A stretch of 64,000 nt of DNA from Serratia liquefaciens ATCC 27592 (GTDB lineage Bacteria; Pseudomonadota; Gammaproteobacteria; Enterobacterales; Enterobacteriaceae): the NCBI RefSeq assembly GCF_000422085.1, contig NC_021741.1:4836001-4900000 (forward strand). Direction: 5' to 3'. The notes beneath the pieces are model-generated. The model made no database searches, was not told the origin of the DNA, and saw only the letters and a list, made by a program, of their open reading frames with translations. The position numbers were made by a program, and so were the translations under genes. Positions 9,887 to 19,558 of this stretch are shown piece after piece. Numbering within the stretch: position 1 is the first letter of the stretch; each line of letters begins with the position of its first letter.

Positions 9887-10756
9887 ATGTCCGCCAAACA
9901 TCCCGTTATCGCAGTGACCGGCTCCAGCGGGGCCGGCACCACCACCACCAGCGTGGCGTTCCGTAAAATCTTTCAGCAGTTGAACATCCGCGCCGCCGAG
10001 CTGGAAGGCGACAGTTTCCACCGCTACACCCGGCCGGAAATGGACGCGGCGATCCGCAAAGCGCGCGATCTCGGCCGCCATATCAGCTATTTCGGCCCCG
10101 AAGCCAATGACTTCGGCCTGCTGCAACAAAGCTTTCTCGACTACGGCAAAAACGGCACCGGTCGCTCACGCAAGTATCTTCATACCTACGATGAAGCGGT
10201 ACCCTATAATCAGGTTCCCGGCACTTTCACCCCATGGGAAGCCTTGCCGGCACCGACCGACGTGCTGTTCTACGAAGGGCTCCACGGTGGCGTCGTGACT
10301 GAACACATCGACGTGGCCAAACACGTCGATCTGCTGGTCGGCGTAGTACCGATCGTGAACCTGGAATGGATCCAGAAGCTGATCCGCGATACCGGTGAAC
10401 GCGGTCACTCCCGCGAAGCGGTAATGGATTCGGTGGTTCGTTCGATGGAAGACTACATCAACTACATCACGCCGCAGTTCTCACGTACCCATATCAACTT
10501 CCAACGGGTGCCGACGGTAGACACCTCCAACCCGTTCGCCGCCAAGGCTATCCCTTCGCTGGACGAGAGCTTTGTGGTGATCCACTTCCGCGGGCTGGAC
10601 CAGATCGACTTCCCTTATCTGCTGGCAATGCTGCAGGGATCTTTTATCTCGCATATCAATACGCTGGTGGTGCCGGGTGGCAAAATGGGGCTGGCGATGG
10701 AACTGATCATGGCGCCGCTGGTGCAGCGACTGCTGGAAGGGAAAAAAATCGAGTAA
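9887..10756 (+). CDS. prkB: Phosphoribulokinase-like protein PrkB
   Basis: The 289-residue protein has a P-loop variant GSSGAGTTTTS near residue 12 and the PRK-family sequence LEGDSFHRYTRPEMDAAIRK that follows. YEGLHGG and the conserved Arg-rich loop RKYLHTYDEAVPYN match class I phosphoribulokinases. No RuBisCO or other Calvin-cycle gene is in the window, and the enteric role of PrkB is not settled. It lies next to the crp locus as in E. coli. The start at 9887 follows a GGAGTGACC sequence. Confidence 0.93.
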   Translation: MSAKHPVIAVTGSSGAGTTTTSVAFRKIFQQLNIRAAELEGDSFHRYTRPEMDAAIRKARDLGRHISYFGPEANDFGLLQQSFLDYGKNGTGRSRKYLHTYDEAVPYNQVPGTFTPWEALPAPTDVLFYEGLHGGVVTEHIDVAKHVDLLVGVVPIVNLEWIQKLIRDTGERGHSREAVMDSVVRSMEDYINYITPQFSRTHINFQRVPTVDTSNPFAAKAIPSLDESFVVIHFRGLDQIDFPYLLAMLQGSFISHINTLVVPGGKMGLAMELIMAPLVQRLLEGKKIE

Positions 10757-10761
10757 TCTAC

Positions 10762-10788
10762 GGGGCGCGGTACAACCGCGCCCCTTTA
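10762..10788. terminator. Terminator between convergent prkB and yhfA
   Basis: GGGGCGCGG pairs with CCGCGCCCC across a TACAA loop and is followed by TTTA on the plus strand. It sits 6 nt after the prkB stop and could serve both convergent genes. Confidence 0.7.
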
Positions 10789-10792
10789 TCCG

Positions 10793-11200
10793 TTACGCCA
10801 GGTCGCGGATTTCAAAACTGTGGGTCACGCTGGCGGCTTTGCTCAGCATCAGTGAAACCGAACAGTACTTCTCAGCTGACAGGTTGACCGCACGTTCCAC
10901 GATCTTGTCGCTCAAATCTTTGCCGGTCACGATAAAATGCAGGTTGATATGGGTAAACAACCGTGGCGCTTCTTCGCGGCGTTCAGAGGTCAGTTTCACC
11001 TCGCAATCACGTACGTCGTTGCGTCCTTTTTGCAGGATCGACACCACGTCGATAGCACTGCAGCCCCCTACTGACATCAGCACCATTTCCATCGGACTGG
11101 GTGCTTTATCGCCGGCGTTGCCGTCCATCAATACCTGATGGCCAGACGCGGATTCACCCAGAAACGTCAGCCCTTCCACCCACTTAACTCTTGCCTGCAT
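10793..11200 (-). CDS. yhfA: OsmC-family protein YhfA
   Basis: The 135-residue protein begins MQARVKWVEGLTFLGESASG; the ATG at 11200 matches the family start, with a longer option three codons upstream. It has the OsmC/Ohr fold with the two conserved cysteines in VGGCSAIDVV and SAEKYCSVSLML, the redox pair used by thiol peroxidases in this family. Peroxidase activity is not shown for YhfA itself, so this is a family-level call. It is divergent from crp, as in E. coli. Confidence 0.93.
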   Translation of the reverse strand: MQARVKWVEGLTFLGESASGHQVLMDGNAGDKAPSPMEMVLMSVGGCSAIDVVSILQKGRNDVRDCEVKLTSERREEAPRLFTHINLHFIVTGKDLSDKIVERAVNLSAEKYCSVSLMLSKAASVTHSFEIRDLA

Positions 11201-11414
11201 GCTGGTCACTCCGGTTAATTTCTTAAAATCAGAGTACGCTTTCGCATAGAAACTGGCAACGGAACCTGATGCTAATCATGCTGAAGCGAGACAACACGAG
11301 ACACCCGCCTCACTCTGTGCTACAAACAGAGCCGCAATAAATCTTTCCGGGACACTGATTTCAGGGAAACTCCCAGGGAAAGGCTCCTTTACCGGTATGT
11401 TAACAGAATGTAGC

Positions 11415-11443
11415 TTGCAGCTCTCCCGGCAAGTTAATATGCT
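11415..11443 (+). promoter_or_regulatory. Probable sigma-70 promoter for crp
   Basis: TTGCAG at 11415-11420 and TATGCT at 11438-11443 are separated by exactly 17 bp, which places the transcript start near 11450 and leaves a leader of about 130 nt before crp. The rest of the 379-bp yhfA-crp gap (11201-11579) holds a second conserved-looking block around 11276-11292 (CATGCTGAAGCGAGAC). I recall this from the E. coli crp leader/promoter, where CRP binds to autoregulate. That second point rests on memory. Confidence 0.6.
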
Positions 11444-11579
11444 AGAGCGACAGCGTATATTTATGACACGCCTCAAAACCTGCTGATAGCCACCATTAAA
11501 ACAACGGCGACAGCACGTTTTACAGGGAACTCTGACCCCTGTGACACAAGGCAGCGATAACAACAGAGGATAACAGCGA

Positions 11580-12212
11580 ATGGTTCTCGGCAAACCGCAA
11601 ACAGACCCTACTCTCGAATGGTTCCTGTCTCATTGCCATATCCACAAATATCCATCCAAAAGTACGCTGATTCACCAAGGTGAAAAAGCCGAAACGCTTT
11701 ACTACATCGTCAAAGGCTCCGTCGCGGTGCTGATTAAGGATGAAGAAGGTAAAGAGATGATCCTGTCCTACCTTAACCAGGGGGATTTCATCGGCGAGCT
11801 TGGATTATTTGAAGAAGGTCAGGAGCGTAGCGCCTGGGTTAGGGCGAAGACCGCCTGTGAAGTGGCTGAAATTTCCTACAAGAAATTCCGCCAGCTGATT
11901 CAGGTAAACCCGGACATCCTGATGCGCCTGTCTGCCCAGATGGCAAACCGCCTGCAGATAACCTCTGAGAAAGTGGGTAACCTCGCCTTCCTGGACGTTA
12001 CGGGCCGCATCGCGCAAACCCTGCTGAACCTGGCGAAACAGCCTGATGCCATGACCCATCCGGATGGCATGCAGATTAAAATCACCCGTCAGGAAATTGG
12101 CCAGATCGTCGGTTGCTCTCGTGAAACCGTGGGTCGTATTCTGAAAATGCTGGAAGATCAAAACCTGATCTCCGCTCACGGCAAAACTATTGTCGTTTAC
12201 GGCACCCGTTAA
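11580..12212 (+). CDS. crp: cAMP receptor protein (catabolite activator)
   Basis: The 210-residue protein is the global cAMP-responsive regulator, nearly identical to E. coli CRP. The cAMP-binding domain includes the phosphate-binding cassette [20 protein letters not shown], and the C-helix contains [20 protein letters not shown]. The DNA-recognition helix is in [20 protein letters not shown]. The start at 11580 follows the conserved AACAGAGGATAACAGCGA leader. It controls many genes that may include pckA and ppiA in this window. The gene ends in a strong terminator. Confidence 0.98.
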   Translation: MVLGKPQTDPTLEWFLSHCHIHKYPSKSTLIHQGEKAETLYYIVKGSVAVLIKDEEGKEMILSYLNQGDFIGELGLFEEGQERSAWVRAKTACEVAEISYKKFRQLIQVNPDILMRLSAQMANRLQITSEKVGNLAFLDVTGRIAQTLLNLAKQPDAMTHPDGMQIKITRQEIGQIVGCSRETVGRILKMLEDQNLISAHGKTIVVYGTR

Positions 12213-12220
12213 TCACTGAA

Positions 12221-12251
12221 AAAACGGCGCGATAATTCGCGCCGTTTTTTT
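12221..12251 (+). terminator. Rho-independent terminator of crp
   Basis: CGGCGCG pairs with CGCGCCG around ATAATT, preceded by A residues and followed by seven T. The ATG at 12252, the first in the yhfK frame, sits immediately on this T-tract, which argues that the true yhfK start is further in. Confidence 0.88.
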
Positions 12252-12266
12252 ATGCCCCGATTTATC

Positions 12267-14342
12267 ATGTGGCGCCGACTGATTTATCATCCGGAAGTCA
12301 ACTATGCACTGCGACAAACGCTGGTGCTGTGCCTGCCGGTTCTGCTCGGGCTGCTGATCGGCCAACTGCAATACGGCCTACTATTTTCCCTGGTTCCCGC
12401 CTGCTGCAACATCGCCGGGCTGGACACGCCCCACAAACGCTTCTTTAAACGCCTGATCGTCGGCGGCTCGCTCTTTGCGCTTAGCAGCCTGCTGCTGCAA
12501 CAGGCACTGCTGTGGCAAGTACCGCTGCCCGCATTGATGCTCGGTCTGGCACTGTTGCTTGGCGTCAGCGGCGAAATCAGCCCACTGCACGCCCGCCTGC
12601 TGCCCGCCGCGCTGGTTGCCGCCATCTTCTCCCTCAGCATGGCCGGTACGGTGCCGCTTTGGCACGCGCCGGTGTTATATATCGTGGGTACCGCCTGGTA
12701 CGGCCTGTTTACCTGGTTCTGGTTCAAGCTGTGGAAAGAGCAACCGATGCGCGAGTCGCTCAATCAGCTCTATCTGGAGCTGGCGGACTACTTCGAAGCC
12801 AAATATTCGCTGTTGACCCAGCACACCGATCCGCAGACCGCCTTACCACCGCTGCTGGTGCGCCAGCAAAAGGTCATGGACCTGATCACCTTGCTGTATC
12901 AGCAGCTTAATTTTCTGCCCCATGCCAGCAATCTCGAACAAAAGCGCCTGCAACGCACCTTTCAGGTCGCGCTGGATTTGCAGGAACATATCACCGTCAG
13001 CCTGCATCTGCCGGAAGAAGTCCAAAAACTGGTAGAGCAGAGCCAGGCCGAAGCCATTATCCGCCGCAATGCACAGGTGATTGCCAATCGGCTGCGCACG
13101 GTAGCGCACGATATCCTCTATCATCAGCATTCTCAGCGTTTCAACATGGATCATGAGCTGGCAGCCCTGGAAAAAGTGGCGGCGCAACACCCGGATAACC
13201 CGGTCGGCCAATTCTGTTATTACCACTTCAGCCGCATCGCCCGCCTGCTGCGCACCCAGCACCCACTCTACCGACGCGATCTGATGGCCAATCAAAACCG
13301 TCTGCCATTCTGGCCCGCGCTGGTCAGTTACCTGTCGTTCAAATCCAACGCCCTGCGCAATGCGGCTCGGCTGGGAGTCACCCTGGCAGCGGGCAGCAGC
13401 CTGGGGATGATATTCAATCTGCCAAAACCTTACTGGATCTTGCTGACCATCATGCTGGTGAGCCAAAACGGCTACAACGCCACCCGGGTACGCATCCAGC
13501 ACCGTGCGCTCGGCACTCTGGTTGGGTTGGTGATTGCCGCCGGGTTACTGCAGCTGCAGCTGCCCGAGGCTGAGACGCTGGGCGTGATGCTGGTGATCAC
13601 GCTGCTGGCCTATCTGGTTTCACGTAAAAATTACGGGCTGGCGGTAATTGGCTTTACGGTGACGGCGGTTTACACCCTGCAACTGTTGGCACTGAACGGC
13701 ACCCACTTCCTGGTGCCGCGCCTGATCGACACGCTGATCGGCTGCGTGCTGGTGTTCGGTAGTACCATCTGGCTGTGGCCACAGTGGCAAAGCGGTCTGC
13801 TACGCAAGAACGCCCACCAGGCGTTGGAAAACGATCAGCAGGCGCTGCGCCTGTTGCTGGAAGAGCAAGAACCCGATCCCAGCGCGCTGGCTTATGCCCG
13901 CATGCAGGTCAATCAGGCGCATAACGCGCTGTTCACCTCACTCAATCAGGCGATGCAGGAGCCGGGATTTGAATCGAGCTACCTGGCAGATATGCGCCTG
14001 TGGGTTACGCACAGCCAGTTTATTGTCGAACACCTGAATGCGATGACCATTCTGGCGCGCGAGCACTATATGCTGACGCCAAAGCTGGCAGAGGAGTATC
14101 TGCAGTCTTGTGAAATCGCGCTGCAAAGCTGTCAGCAGCGGCTTGAATACGACGGGCCGAGCAGTGGCAACGGCATTATGCAGCCACCGGATTTGCAGCC
14201 GGATATGCCGGTGACTGAAATGGAACGCCATCTGCGGCGCATTTTGTCCCACCTGAGCGTCATGCACACCATTTCGTCACTGGCCTGGCGCCAGCGTCCG
14301 CACCATGGTATCTGGCTGAAACGCAAACTGCGCGATCAATAA
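12267..14342 (+). CDS. yhfK: YccS/YhfK-family inner-membrane protein
   Basis: The protein is 691 residues from ATG 12267 (MWRRLIYHPEVNYALRQTLV), which agrees with E. coli YhfK. The ATG five codons upstream directly abuts the crp terminator and is less likely. It has two hydrophobic halves, residues about 20-155 and about 370-500, with LLTIMLVSQNGYNATR and LIDTLIGCVLVFG as the conserved FUSC-like repeat. A cytoplasmic helical segment lies between them and a soluble tail ends RQRPHHGIWLKRKLRDQ. The family is related to aromatic-acid efflux proteins (AaeB). The substrate is unknown. It probably depends on read-through or a promoter inside crp's 3' region. Confidence 0.9.
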   Translation: MWRRLIYHPEVNYALRQTLVLCLPVLLGLLIGQLQYGLLFSLVPACCNIAGLDTPHKRFFKRLIVGGSLFALSSLLLQQALLWQVPLPALMLGLALLLGVSGEISPLHARLLPAALVAAIFSLSMAGTVPLWHAPVLYIVGTAWYGLFTWFWFKLWKEQPMRESLNQLYLELADYFEAKYSLLTQHTDPQTALPPLLVRQQKVMDLITLLYQQLNFLPHASNLEQKRLQRTFQVALDLQEHITVSLHLPEEVQKLVEQSQAEAIIRRNAQVIANRLRTVAHDILYHQHSQRFNMDHELAALEKVAAQHPDNPVGQFCYYHFSRIARLLRTQHPLYRRDLMANQNRLPFWPALVSYLSFKSNALRNAARLGVTLAAGSSLGMIFNLPKPYWILLTIMLVSQNGYNATRVRIQHRALGTLVGLVIAAGLLQLQLPEAETLGVMLVITLLAYLVSRKNYGLAVIGFTVTAVYTLQLLALNGTHFLVPRLIDTLIGCVLVFGSTIWLWPQWQSGLLRKNAHQALENDQQALRLLLEEQEPDPSALAYARMQVNQAHNALFTSLNQAMQEPGFESSYLADMRLWVTHSQFIVEHLNAMTILAREHYMLTPKLAEEYLQSCEIALQSCQQRLEYDGPSSGNGIMQPPDLQPDMPVTEMERHLRRILSHLSVMHTISSLAWRQRPHHGIWLKRKLRDQ

Positions 14343-14343
14343 G

Positions 14344-14475
14344 GGCGCCGCCGGCGCCCTCAGACTGCTGACAAAGCTTGTTATTAGGGAGACCGCCCCT
14401 CGGTGCACCAGGCCCGAGTATCTCGGGCTCACAGACCACTTTGTCATCAAACTCAGGGCACCCTCGGTGCCCTTA
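14344..14475. terminator. Hairpin cluster between yhfK and argD
   Basis: Three inverted repeats occur in this gap between convergent genes: GGGCGCCG/CGGCGCCC at about 14344-14360, CCCGAG/CTCGGG around 14413-14428, and AGGGCACC/GGTGCCCT at about 14455-14474. The last sits just beyond the argD stop and is the best terminator candidate for argD. None is followed by a long T-tract. Confidence 0.5.
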
Positions 14476-14479
14476 TGCA

Positions 14480-15721
<1,242 letters not shown>

Positions 15722-15737
15722 TCAGTTTTTTAATGGC

Positions 15738-15780
15738 AATTGAATGAAAATATAATCACAAAATATGCATAAAAAACCAT
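15738..15780 (-). promoter_or_regulatory. Possible ArgR (ARG box) region upstream of argD
   Basis: An AT-rich segment contains TGAATGAAAATATAA at 15741 and TGCATAAAAAACCA at 15766, which resemble imperfect ARG boxes (TGAAT-N4-ATTCA). Matching half-sites are incomplete and the spacing is 25 bp rather than the usual 21 bp, so this is tentative. ArgR repression of argD is known in E. coli. Confidence 0.35.
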
Positions 15781-15828
15781 TAAAGGGCAAACGCAAATCA
15801 CCTTGGCGACTAAAAAAAATCTAAACAA

Positions 15829-16404
15829 TTAACTTTTAAGGAAATTATTCAACAGCTGATGCCCCTGTTCGCTGAGGATGCTTTCTGGGTGGAACTGTAC
15901 CCCTTCCAGCGCCAACTGCCGGTGGCGGATGCCCATGATCTCATCGCGTACGCCGTCGCGCTCACTCCAGGCGGTAACTTCAAAACAGTCCGGTAAAGTA
16001 GCAGCTTCAAGCACCAACGAATGGTAACGGGTAACGGTCAGCGGGTTGTTCAACCCACGAAAAACACCGCTGTCGAGATGGCGGATCGCCGAGGTCTTGC
16101 CGTGCATCACCTCGCGGGCGCGCACCACCTTAGCACCGAATGCCTGCCCCAGCGCCTGGTGCCCCAGACAAACGCCGAGGATCGGCAGCTTGCCGGCAAA
16201 ATGTTGGATGGCAACTAATGAGATGCCGGCTTCATTCGGGGTACAGGGCCCAGGAGAGATCACCAGACGCTGCGGCGCCAGCCTTTCGATATCGGCCAGT
16301 TGCAGCTCGTCGTTACGCTTCACCAGCACTTCCGCGCCTAATTCGCAAAAGTACTGGTAAAGGTTATAGGTAAAAGAGTCGTAGTTATCGATCAACAGCA
16401 GCAT
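15829..16404 (-). CDS. pabA: Aminodeoxychorismate synthase glutamine amidotransferase subunit
   Basis: The protein is 191 residues from ATG 16404, preceded by GGAAAC, and begins [19 protein letters not shown]; an upstream frame would add seven residues. It is a class I glutamine amidotransferase: the nucleophile Cys is in [15 protein letters not shown], and the catalytic His and Glu are in [13 protein letters not shown]. It supplies ammonia to PabB for 4-amino-4-deoxychorismate in folate synthesis. Resemblance to TrpG is expected, but the length and genomic position beside argD fit PabA. Confidence 0.94.
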   Translation of the reverse strand: MLLLIDNYDSFTYNLYQYFCELGAEVLVKRNDELQLADIERLAPQRLVISPGPCTPNEAGISLVAIQHFAGKLPILGVCLGHQALGQAFGAKVVRAREVMHGKTSAIRHLDSGVFRGLNNPLTVTRYHSLVLEAATLPDCFEVTAWSERDGVRDEIMGIRHRQLALEGVQFHPESILSEQGHQLLNNFLKS

Positions 16405-16431
16405 AGTGTTTCCAACAGACATCATCGCAAT

Positions 16432-16480
16432 CGTAGGGGCGAATATGCCGCCCCGATTTACACGGGCGCAGTATACAACG
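16432..16480. repeat. Interspersed GC-rich palindromic sequence
   Basis: A stretch including GTAGGGGCGAATATGCCGCCCC and then GATTTACACGGGCGCAG lies between yjgR and pabA. A closely similar CCCCGATTAACATGGGCGCAG occurs at about 36825-36850 in the damX-dam gap. This suggests a repeat family present at least twice in the window. Confidence 0.45.
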
Positions 16481-16514
16481 CCCTCACGATACTGCCGCTA
16501 TCGATAATTTCAGC

Positions 16515-18041
16515 TTACTTCTTGCGACCGCCCATGATCGAGCCCAGCACGCCGCGCAGGATCTGTCGACCGAGATCGCGTGCCATGCTCTTGGCGGCGG
16601 TTTGAACTATGCCGTCGCGTTTGCCGCCGCGTGGGCCGGTAGAGCCGAACAGAATATCGTTCAGGCCGCCCATCAGGCCGCCACCCGCCTGCTGCTGCGC
16701 CTGGGGTTGCTGCGCCGGTTGGCCCGCTTGCTGTGCACCGACGGTGGCGAAACCTTCCGCAGACAGCTTCTCGTAGGCGGACTCGCGGTCCACCATATCC
16801 TCATAACGACCGTACAGCGGCGATTTATTGATCGCACTGTTCAACCCTTCCGCCCCCAGCATGCCCATCTTGGATTCCGGCGCGATCACCATCGCCCGTT
16901 CCACCACGTTTGGCCGCCCTTTTTCGTCGAGGAAAGAAACCAGCGCCTCGCCGACGCCCAGTTCGGTGATCGCCGTTTCCGCATCGAAGGCCGGATTGGC
17001 GCGCATGGTTTGCGCCGCGGCTTTCACCGCTTTCTGATCGCGAGGGGTAAAGGCACGCAGCGCGTGCTGCACGCGGTTGCCTAACTGACCGAGCACGCTG
17101 TCCGGAATGTCGAGCGGGTTTTGGGTAACAAAGTAGATGCCGACACCTTTGGAACGGATCAGGCGTACCACCTGTTCGATTTTCGTCAGCAGCGCCGCCG
17201 GTGCGTCGTTGAACAGCAGGTGAGCTTCGTCGAAGAAGAACACCAGCTTCGGCTGCTCCGGATCGCCCACTTCCGGCAGGTGTTCGAACAGCTCGGCCAG
17301 CAGCCACAGCAGGAACACCGAATAGAGTTTCGGCTGATTAATCAGCTTGTCCGCTGCCAGCAGGTTGATGATGCCGTGGCCGTTGGCGTCGGTTTTCATC
17401 AGGTCATTGATGTCCAACATCGGCTCGCCGAAGAACTGGTTTGCCCCCTGCTCTTCCAGCGTCAGCAATCCGCGCTGGATAGCGCCGACCGAAGCCGAAG
17501 AGATATTGCCATATTGGGTTTGGAACTGTTTGGCGTTGTCCCCAACGTACTGCACCATGGCGCGCAGATCTTTCATATCCAACAGCAGCAGCGCATTGTC
17601 ATCGGCTATTTTGAACACCAGTTGCAGCACGCCGCTTTGAACTTCGTTCAAATCCAGCAAGCGGGCCAGCAGCAACGGCCCCAGATCGGACACGGTGGCG
17701 CGGATCGGGTGGCCCTTCTCACCATAAATGTCCCACGGAATAATCGTGCAGGCCTGCGGCTGCCAGTCAGTGACGCCAATTGCCGCCAAACGCGCCTGCA
17801 GCTTCTCGGAAGGCACGGCTTCGGTACCAATACCCGACAGGTCTCCCTTTACGTCAGACAAAAAGACCGGCACACCAATGCGCGAAAACTGCTCGGCCAT
17901 TTTTTGCAGCGTCACGGTTTTACCTGTCCCGGTCGCTCCGGTGATCAGACCATGGCGGTTCGCCAATGCCGGCAGGATAACCAGATCCTGTACCGGTTTC
18001 CCGTCTTTCATCGCTTTGGCGATAATCCGTGCTTCACTCAT
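16515..18041 (-). CDS. yjgR: YjgR-like HerA-family ATPase (DUF853)
   Basis: The protein is 508 residues from ATG 18041, which follows AAGGAAAAGAAA; the longer frame adds 15 unlikely residues. Walker A is [12 protein letters not shown], preceded by NRHGL, and Walker B is [13 protein letters not shown]. An Arg-finger-like segment [11 protein letters not shown] follows. The C-terminus contains a Gln/Ala-rich linker ([18 protein letters not shown]) and then a basic tail with [20 protein letters not shown]. Relatives are hexameric P-loop ATPases of the HerA/FtsK-like class with no settled function. In E. coli yjgR is elsewhere on the chromosome, so its position here between pabA and the toxin-antitoxin pair is a local rearrangement. 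Confidence 0.88.
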   Translation of the reverse strand: MSEARIIAKAMKDGKPVQDLVILPALANRHGLITGATGTGKTVTLQKMAEQFSRIGVPVFLSDVKGDLSGIGTEAVPSEKLQARLAAIGVTDWQPQACTIIPWDIYGEKGHPIRATVSDLGPLLLARLLDLNEVQSGVLQLVFKIADDNALLLLDMKDLRAMVQYVGDNAKQFQTQYGNISSASVGAIQRGLLTLEEQGANQFFGEPMLDINDLMKTDANGHGIINLLAADKLINQPKLYSVFLLWLLAELFEHLPEVGDPEQPKLVFFFDEAHLLFNDAPAALLTKIEQVVRLIRSKGVGIYFVTQNPLDIPDSVLGQLGNRVQHALRAFTPRDQKAVKAAAQTMRANPAFDAETAITELGVGEALVSFLDEKGRPNVVERAMVIAPESKMGMLGAEGLNSAINKSPLYGRYEDMVDRESAYEKLSAEGFATVGAQQAGQPAQQPQAQQQAGGGLMGGLNDILFGSTGPRGGKRDGIVQTAAKSMARDLGRQILRGVLGSIMGGRKK

Positions 18042-18206
18042 TTTCTTTTCCTTGGACGCGACGCAAAAAGCGCCTGTTGATGTCAATAAAGCTATAAGGG
18101 GGACTTAACCCCGTCAAGGACAAACAAAAATCGGCCCCTTAACCCGCCAACTGGACAGGTAAATTTAGGATTCCGCTTAGCCCATTGCAGCCATGCCATA
18201 ACCCAC

Positions 18207-18254
18207 TTGAACAATAAAACACCGGTGATATAGTAAGCAGTACACTGTATATAC
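18207..18254 (+). promoter_or_regulatory. Promoter and possible operator of the RelE/ParE-type module
   Basis: TTGAAC at 18207 and TATAGT at 18229 are spaced by 16 bp, close to sigma-70 consensus. A palindrome GTATATAC at 18247-18254 lies just downstream, before the antitoxin start. Antitoxin-toxin complexes usually repress their own operons at such sites; this specific site is inferred. Confidence 0.55.
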
Positions 18255-18266
18255 GAGGTATTTACC

Positions 18267-18536
18267 ATGTCTGAATCTACCGTGGTTATCCGCGTGGATG
18301 ACGAGTTAAAAATAGCTTTTGCCAGCGCGGCCAAAGCAGCGGATCGAACGGCATCTCAGCTTTTACGCGATTTCATGCGAGATTTTGTCAGTCGACAATC
18401 GCAGCAAAAAGAGTATGAACAGTGGTTGCAGGAGAAGGTCGATTTAAGCCGAAAAGCGCTCCAGGAAGGAAGAGTGGTTGATAACGAGGACGTTGAGGCT
18501 TATTTCGCCGAGCGCAGGGCAAAATCAATGCGGTAA
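18267..18536 (+). CDS. Type II antitoxin, ribbon-helix-helix-like
   Basis: The 89-residue protein begins MSESTVVIRVDDELKIAFAS, with a beta strand followed by two helices (ASAAKAADRTASQLLRDFMRDFV) as in MetJ/Arc/CopG DNA-binding domains. The C-terminal half (DLSRKALQEGRVVDNEDVEAYF) is acidic and fits a toxin-binding tail. It is followed 17 nt later by a RelE/ParE-type toxin gene, so it is called as the antitoxin. I cannot place it in a named antitoxin subfamily. It likely represses its own promoter together with the toxin. The gene is bounded by yjgR (divergent) and the toxin. Confidence 0.85.
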   Translation: MSESTVVIRVDDELKIAFASAAKAADRTASQLLRDFMRDFVSRQSQQKEYEQWLQEKVDLSRKALQEGRVVDNEDVEAYFAERRAKSMR

Positions 18537-18553
18537 AACGATAAGGAAATATC

Positions 18554-18832
18554 GTGAAGCTAAAGTGGACGGATCCCACAATTGCTGACCGTATGGCAAT
18601 TTATGACTATCTTGCGTCAAAGAACCCGATAGCTGCCGCAGAGATTGATGCTTTGATTTCTGCGGCGGCAAGCCAACTATCCCGAAACCCATCAAGTGGC
18701 AAAGTGGGCCGGGTTTCAGGTACACGTGAATGGGTCATTCATCATTTTTACCTACTGATTTATGAAGTAAAAAATGACCTTCTTATTATTTTGGCAGTCG
18801 TACATTCCCGCCGGCAATGGCCAAAGGATTAA
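18554..18832 (+). CDS. RelE/ParE-superfamily toxin
   Basis: The 92-residue protein starts MKLKWTDPTIADRMAIYDYLA and ends DLLIILAVVHSRRQWPKD, the pattern of RelE/ParE toxins: an N-terminal strand and helices, a middle GRVSGTREWVIHHFYLLIYEV and a terminal VVHSRRQWP motif with basic residues. The motif SGTREW-(hydrophobic)-YEV resembles ParE-like gyrase inhibitors and RelE mRNases, so target identity is open. Its stop (TAA, 18830-18832) directly abuts the btsR stop, on the opposite strand. Co-expressed with the antitoxin just upstream. Confidence 0.85.
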   Translation: MKLKWTDPTIADRMAIYDYLASKNPIAAAEIDALISAAASQLSRNPSSGKVGRVSGTREWVIHHFYLLIYEVKNDLLIILAVVHSRRQWPKD

Positions 18833-19558
18833 TCACCCCCGCAGCCCCAGCTCCTCTTTCAAGGCTTTCAGATAGCGGCGGCTGACCGGGACTGGCTCCC
18901 CAACCGGCATGATCATTTCCGCAGCGCCGCCCTCATCGAAGCGAATTTCACGCACCTGCTCCAGATTGACCAAATACTGACGGTGGCAGCGTACCAGCGG
19001 TGTCCGCAGCTCCAGCGTTCGCAGCGTCAGCTCGGTAAAACATTCCATGCCGTCATTACGCACCACAAATACGCCACTCAGTCGCGAACGTATCGCTACT
19101 ACCTCGTCAAAGCGCAGCAAATAGATGCGACTGTGGCCGGTACAGGGGATGTATTTCAGGTAGCCGGCGCTTTCGTCCAGCGCGGCGATGTTTTGCTGCC
19201 CACGCTGTTGCTGCAGGCGCTGCAGCGTTTTGCTCAGCCGCTTCGGCTCCGCCGGTTTCAACAGGTAATCAAACGCATGCTCTTCAAAGGCCTGCACCGC
19301 GTATTCGTCATAGGCGGTCAGGAACACGATATGCGGCATGCGATTAGGGTCGAGCATGCCTACCATCTCCAACCCGGTAATGCGCGGCATCTGAATATCC
19401 AGAAACACCACGTCCGGTTGCAGGCGATGGATCCCGCTGATGGCTTCTATCGCATTGGCGCATTCGCCGACAATGCTGATGCCCTCTTCCGCTTCCAGCA
19501 AATGTCGCAGGTTATCGCGTGCAGACGGTTCATCATCGACAATCAGTACGTTTAACAT
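18833..19558 (-). CDS. btsR: LytTR response regulator BtsR
   Basis: The 241-residue response regulator has a receiver domain with the acidic pair in LIVDDEPSA, phosphoacceptor Asp54 in [10 protein letters not shown], and the Lys in [12 protein letters not shown]-terminal LytTR DNA-binding domain follows ([38 protein letters not shown]). Related to E. coli YehT, it responds to extracellular pyruvate through BtsS and activates the btsT pyruvate transporter gene, which is not in this window. Its start overlaps the btsS stop by one base. Confidence 0.93.
   Translation of the reverse strand: MLNVLIVDDEPSARDNLRHLLEAEEGISIVGECANAIEAISGIHRLQPDVVFLDIQMPRITGLEMVGMLDPNRMPHIVFLTAYDEYAVQAFEEHAFDYLLKPAEPKRLSKTLQRLQQQRGQQNIAALDESAGYLKYIPCTGHSRIYLLRFDEVVAIRSRLSGVFVVRNDGMECFTELTLRTLELRTPLVRCHRQYLVNLEQVREIRFDEGGAAEMIMPVGEPVPVSRRYLKALKEELGLRG

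Noticed and set aside
12252..12266. Upstream ATG of yhfK
   Set aside because: It directly abuts the T-tract of the crp terminator and gives residues absent from E. coli YhfK. The ATG at 12267 fits the homologue.
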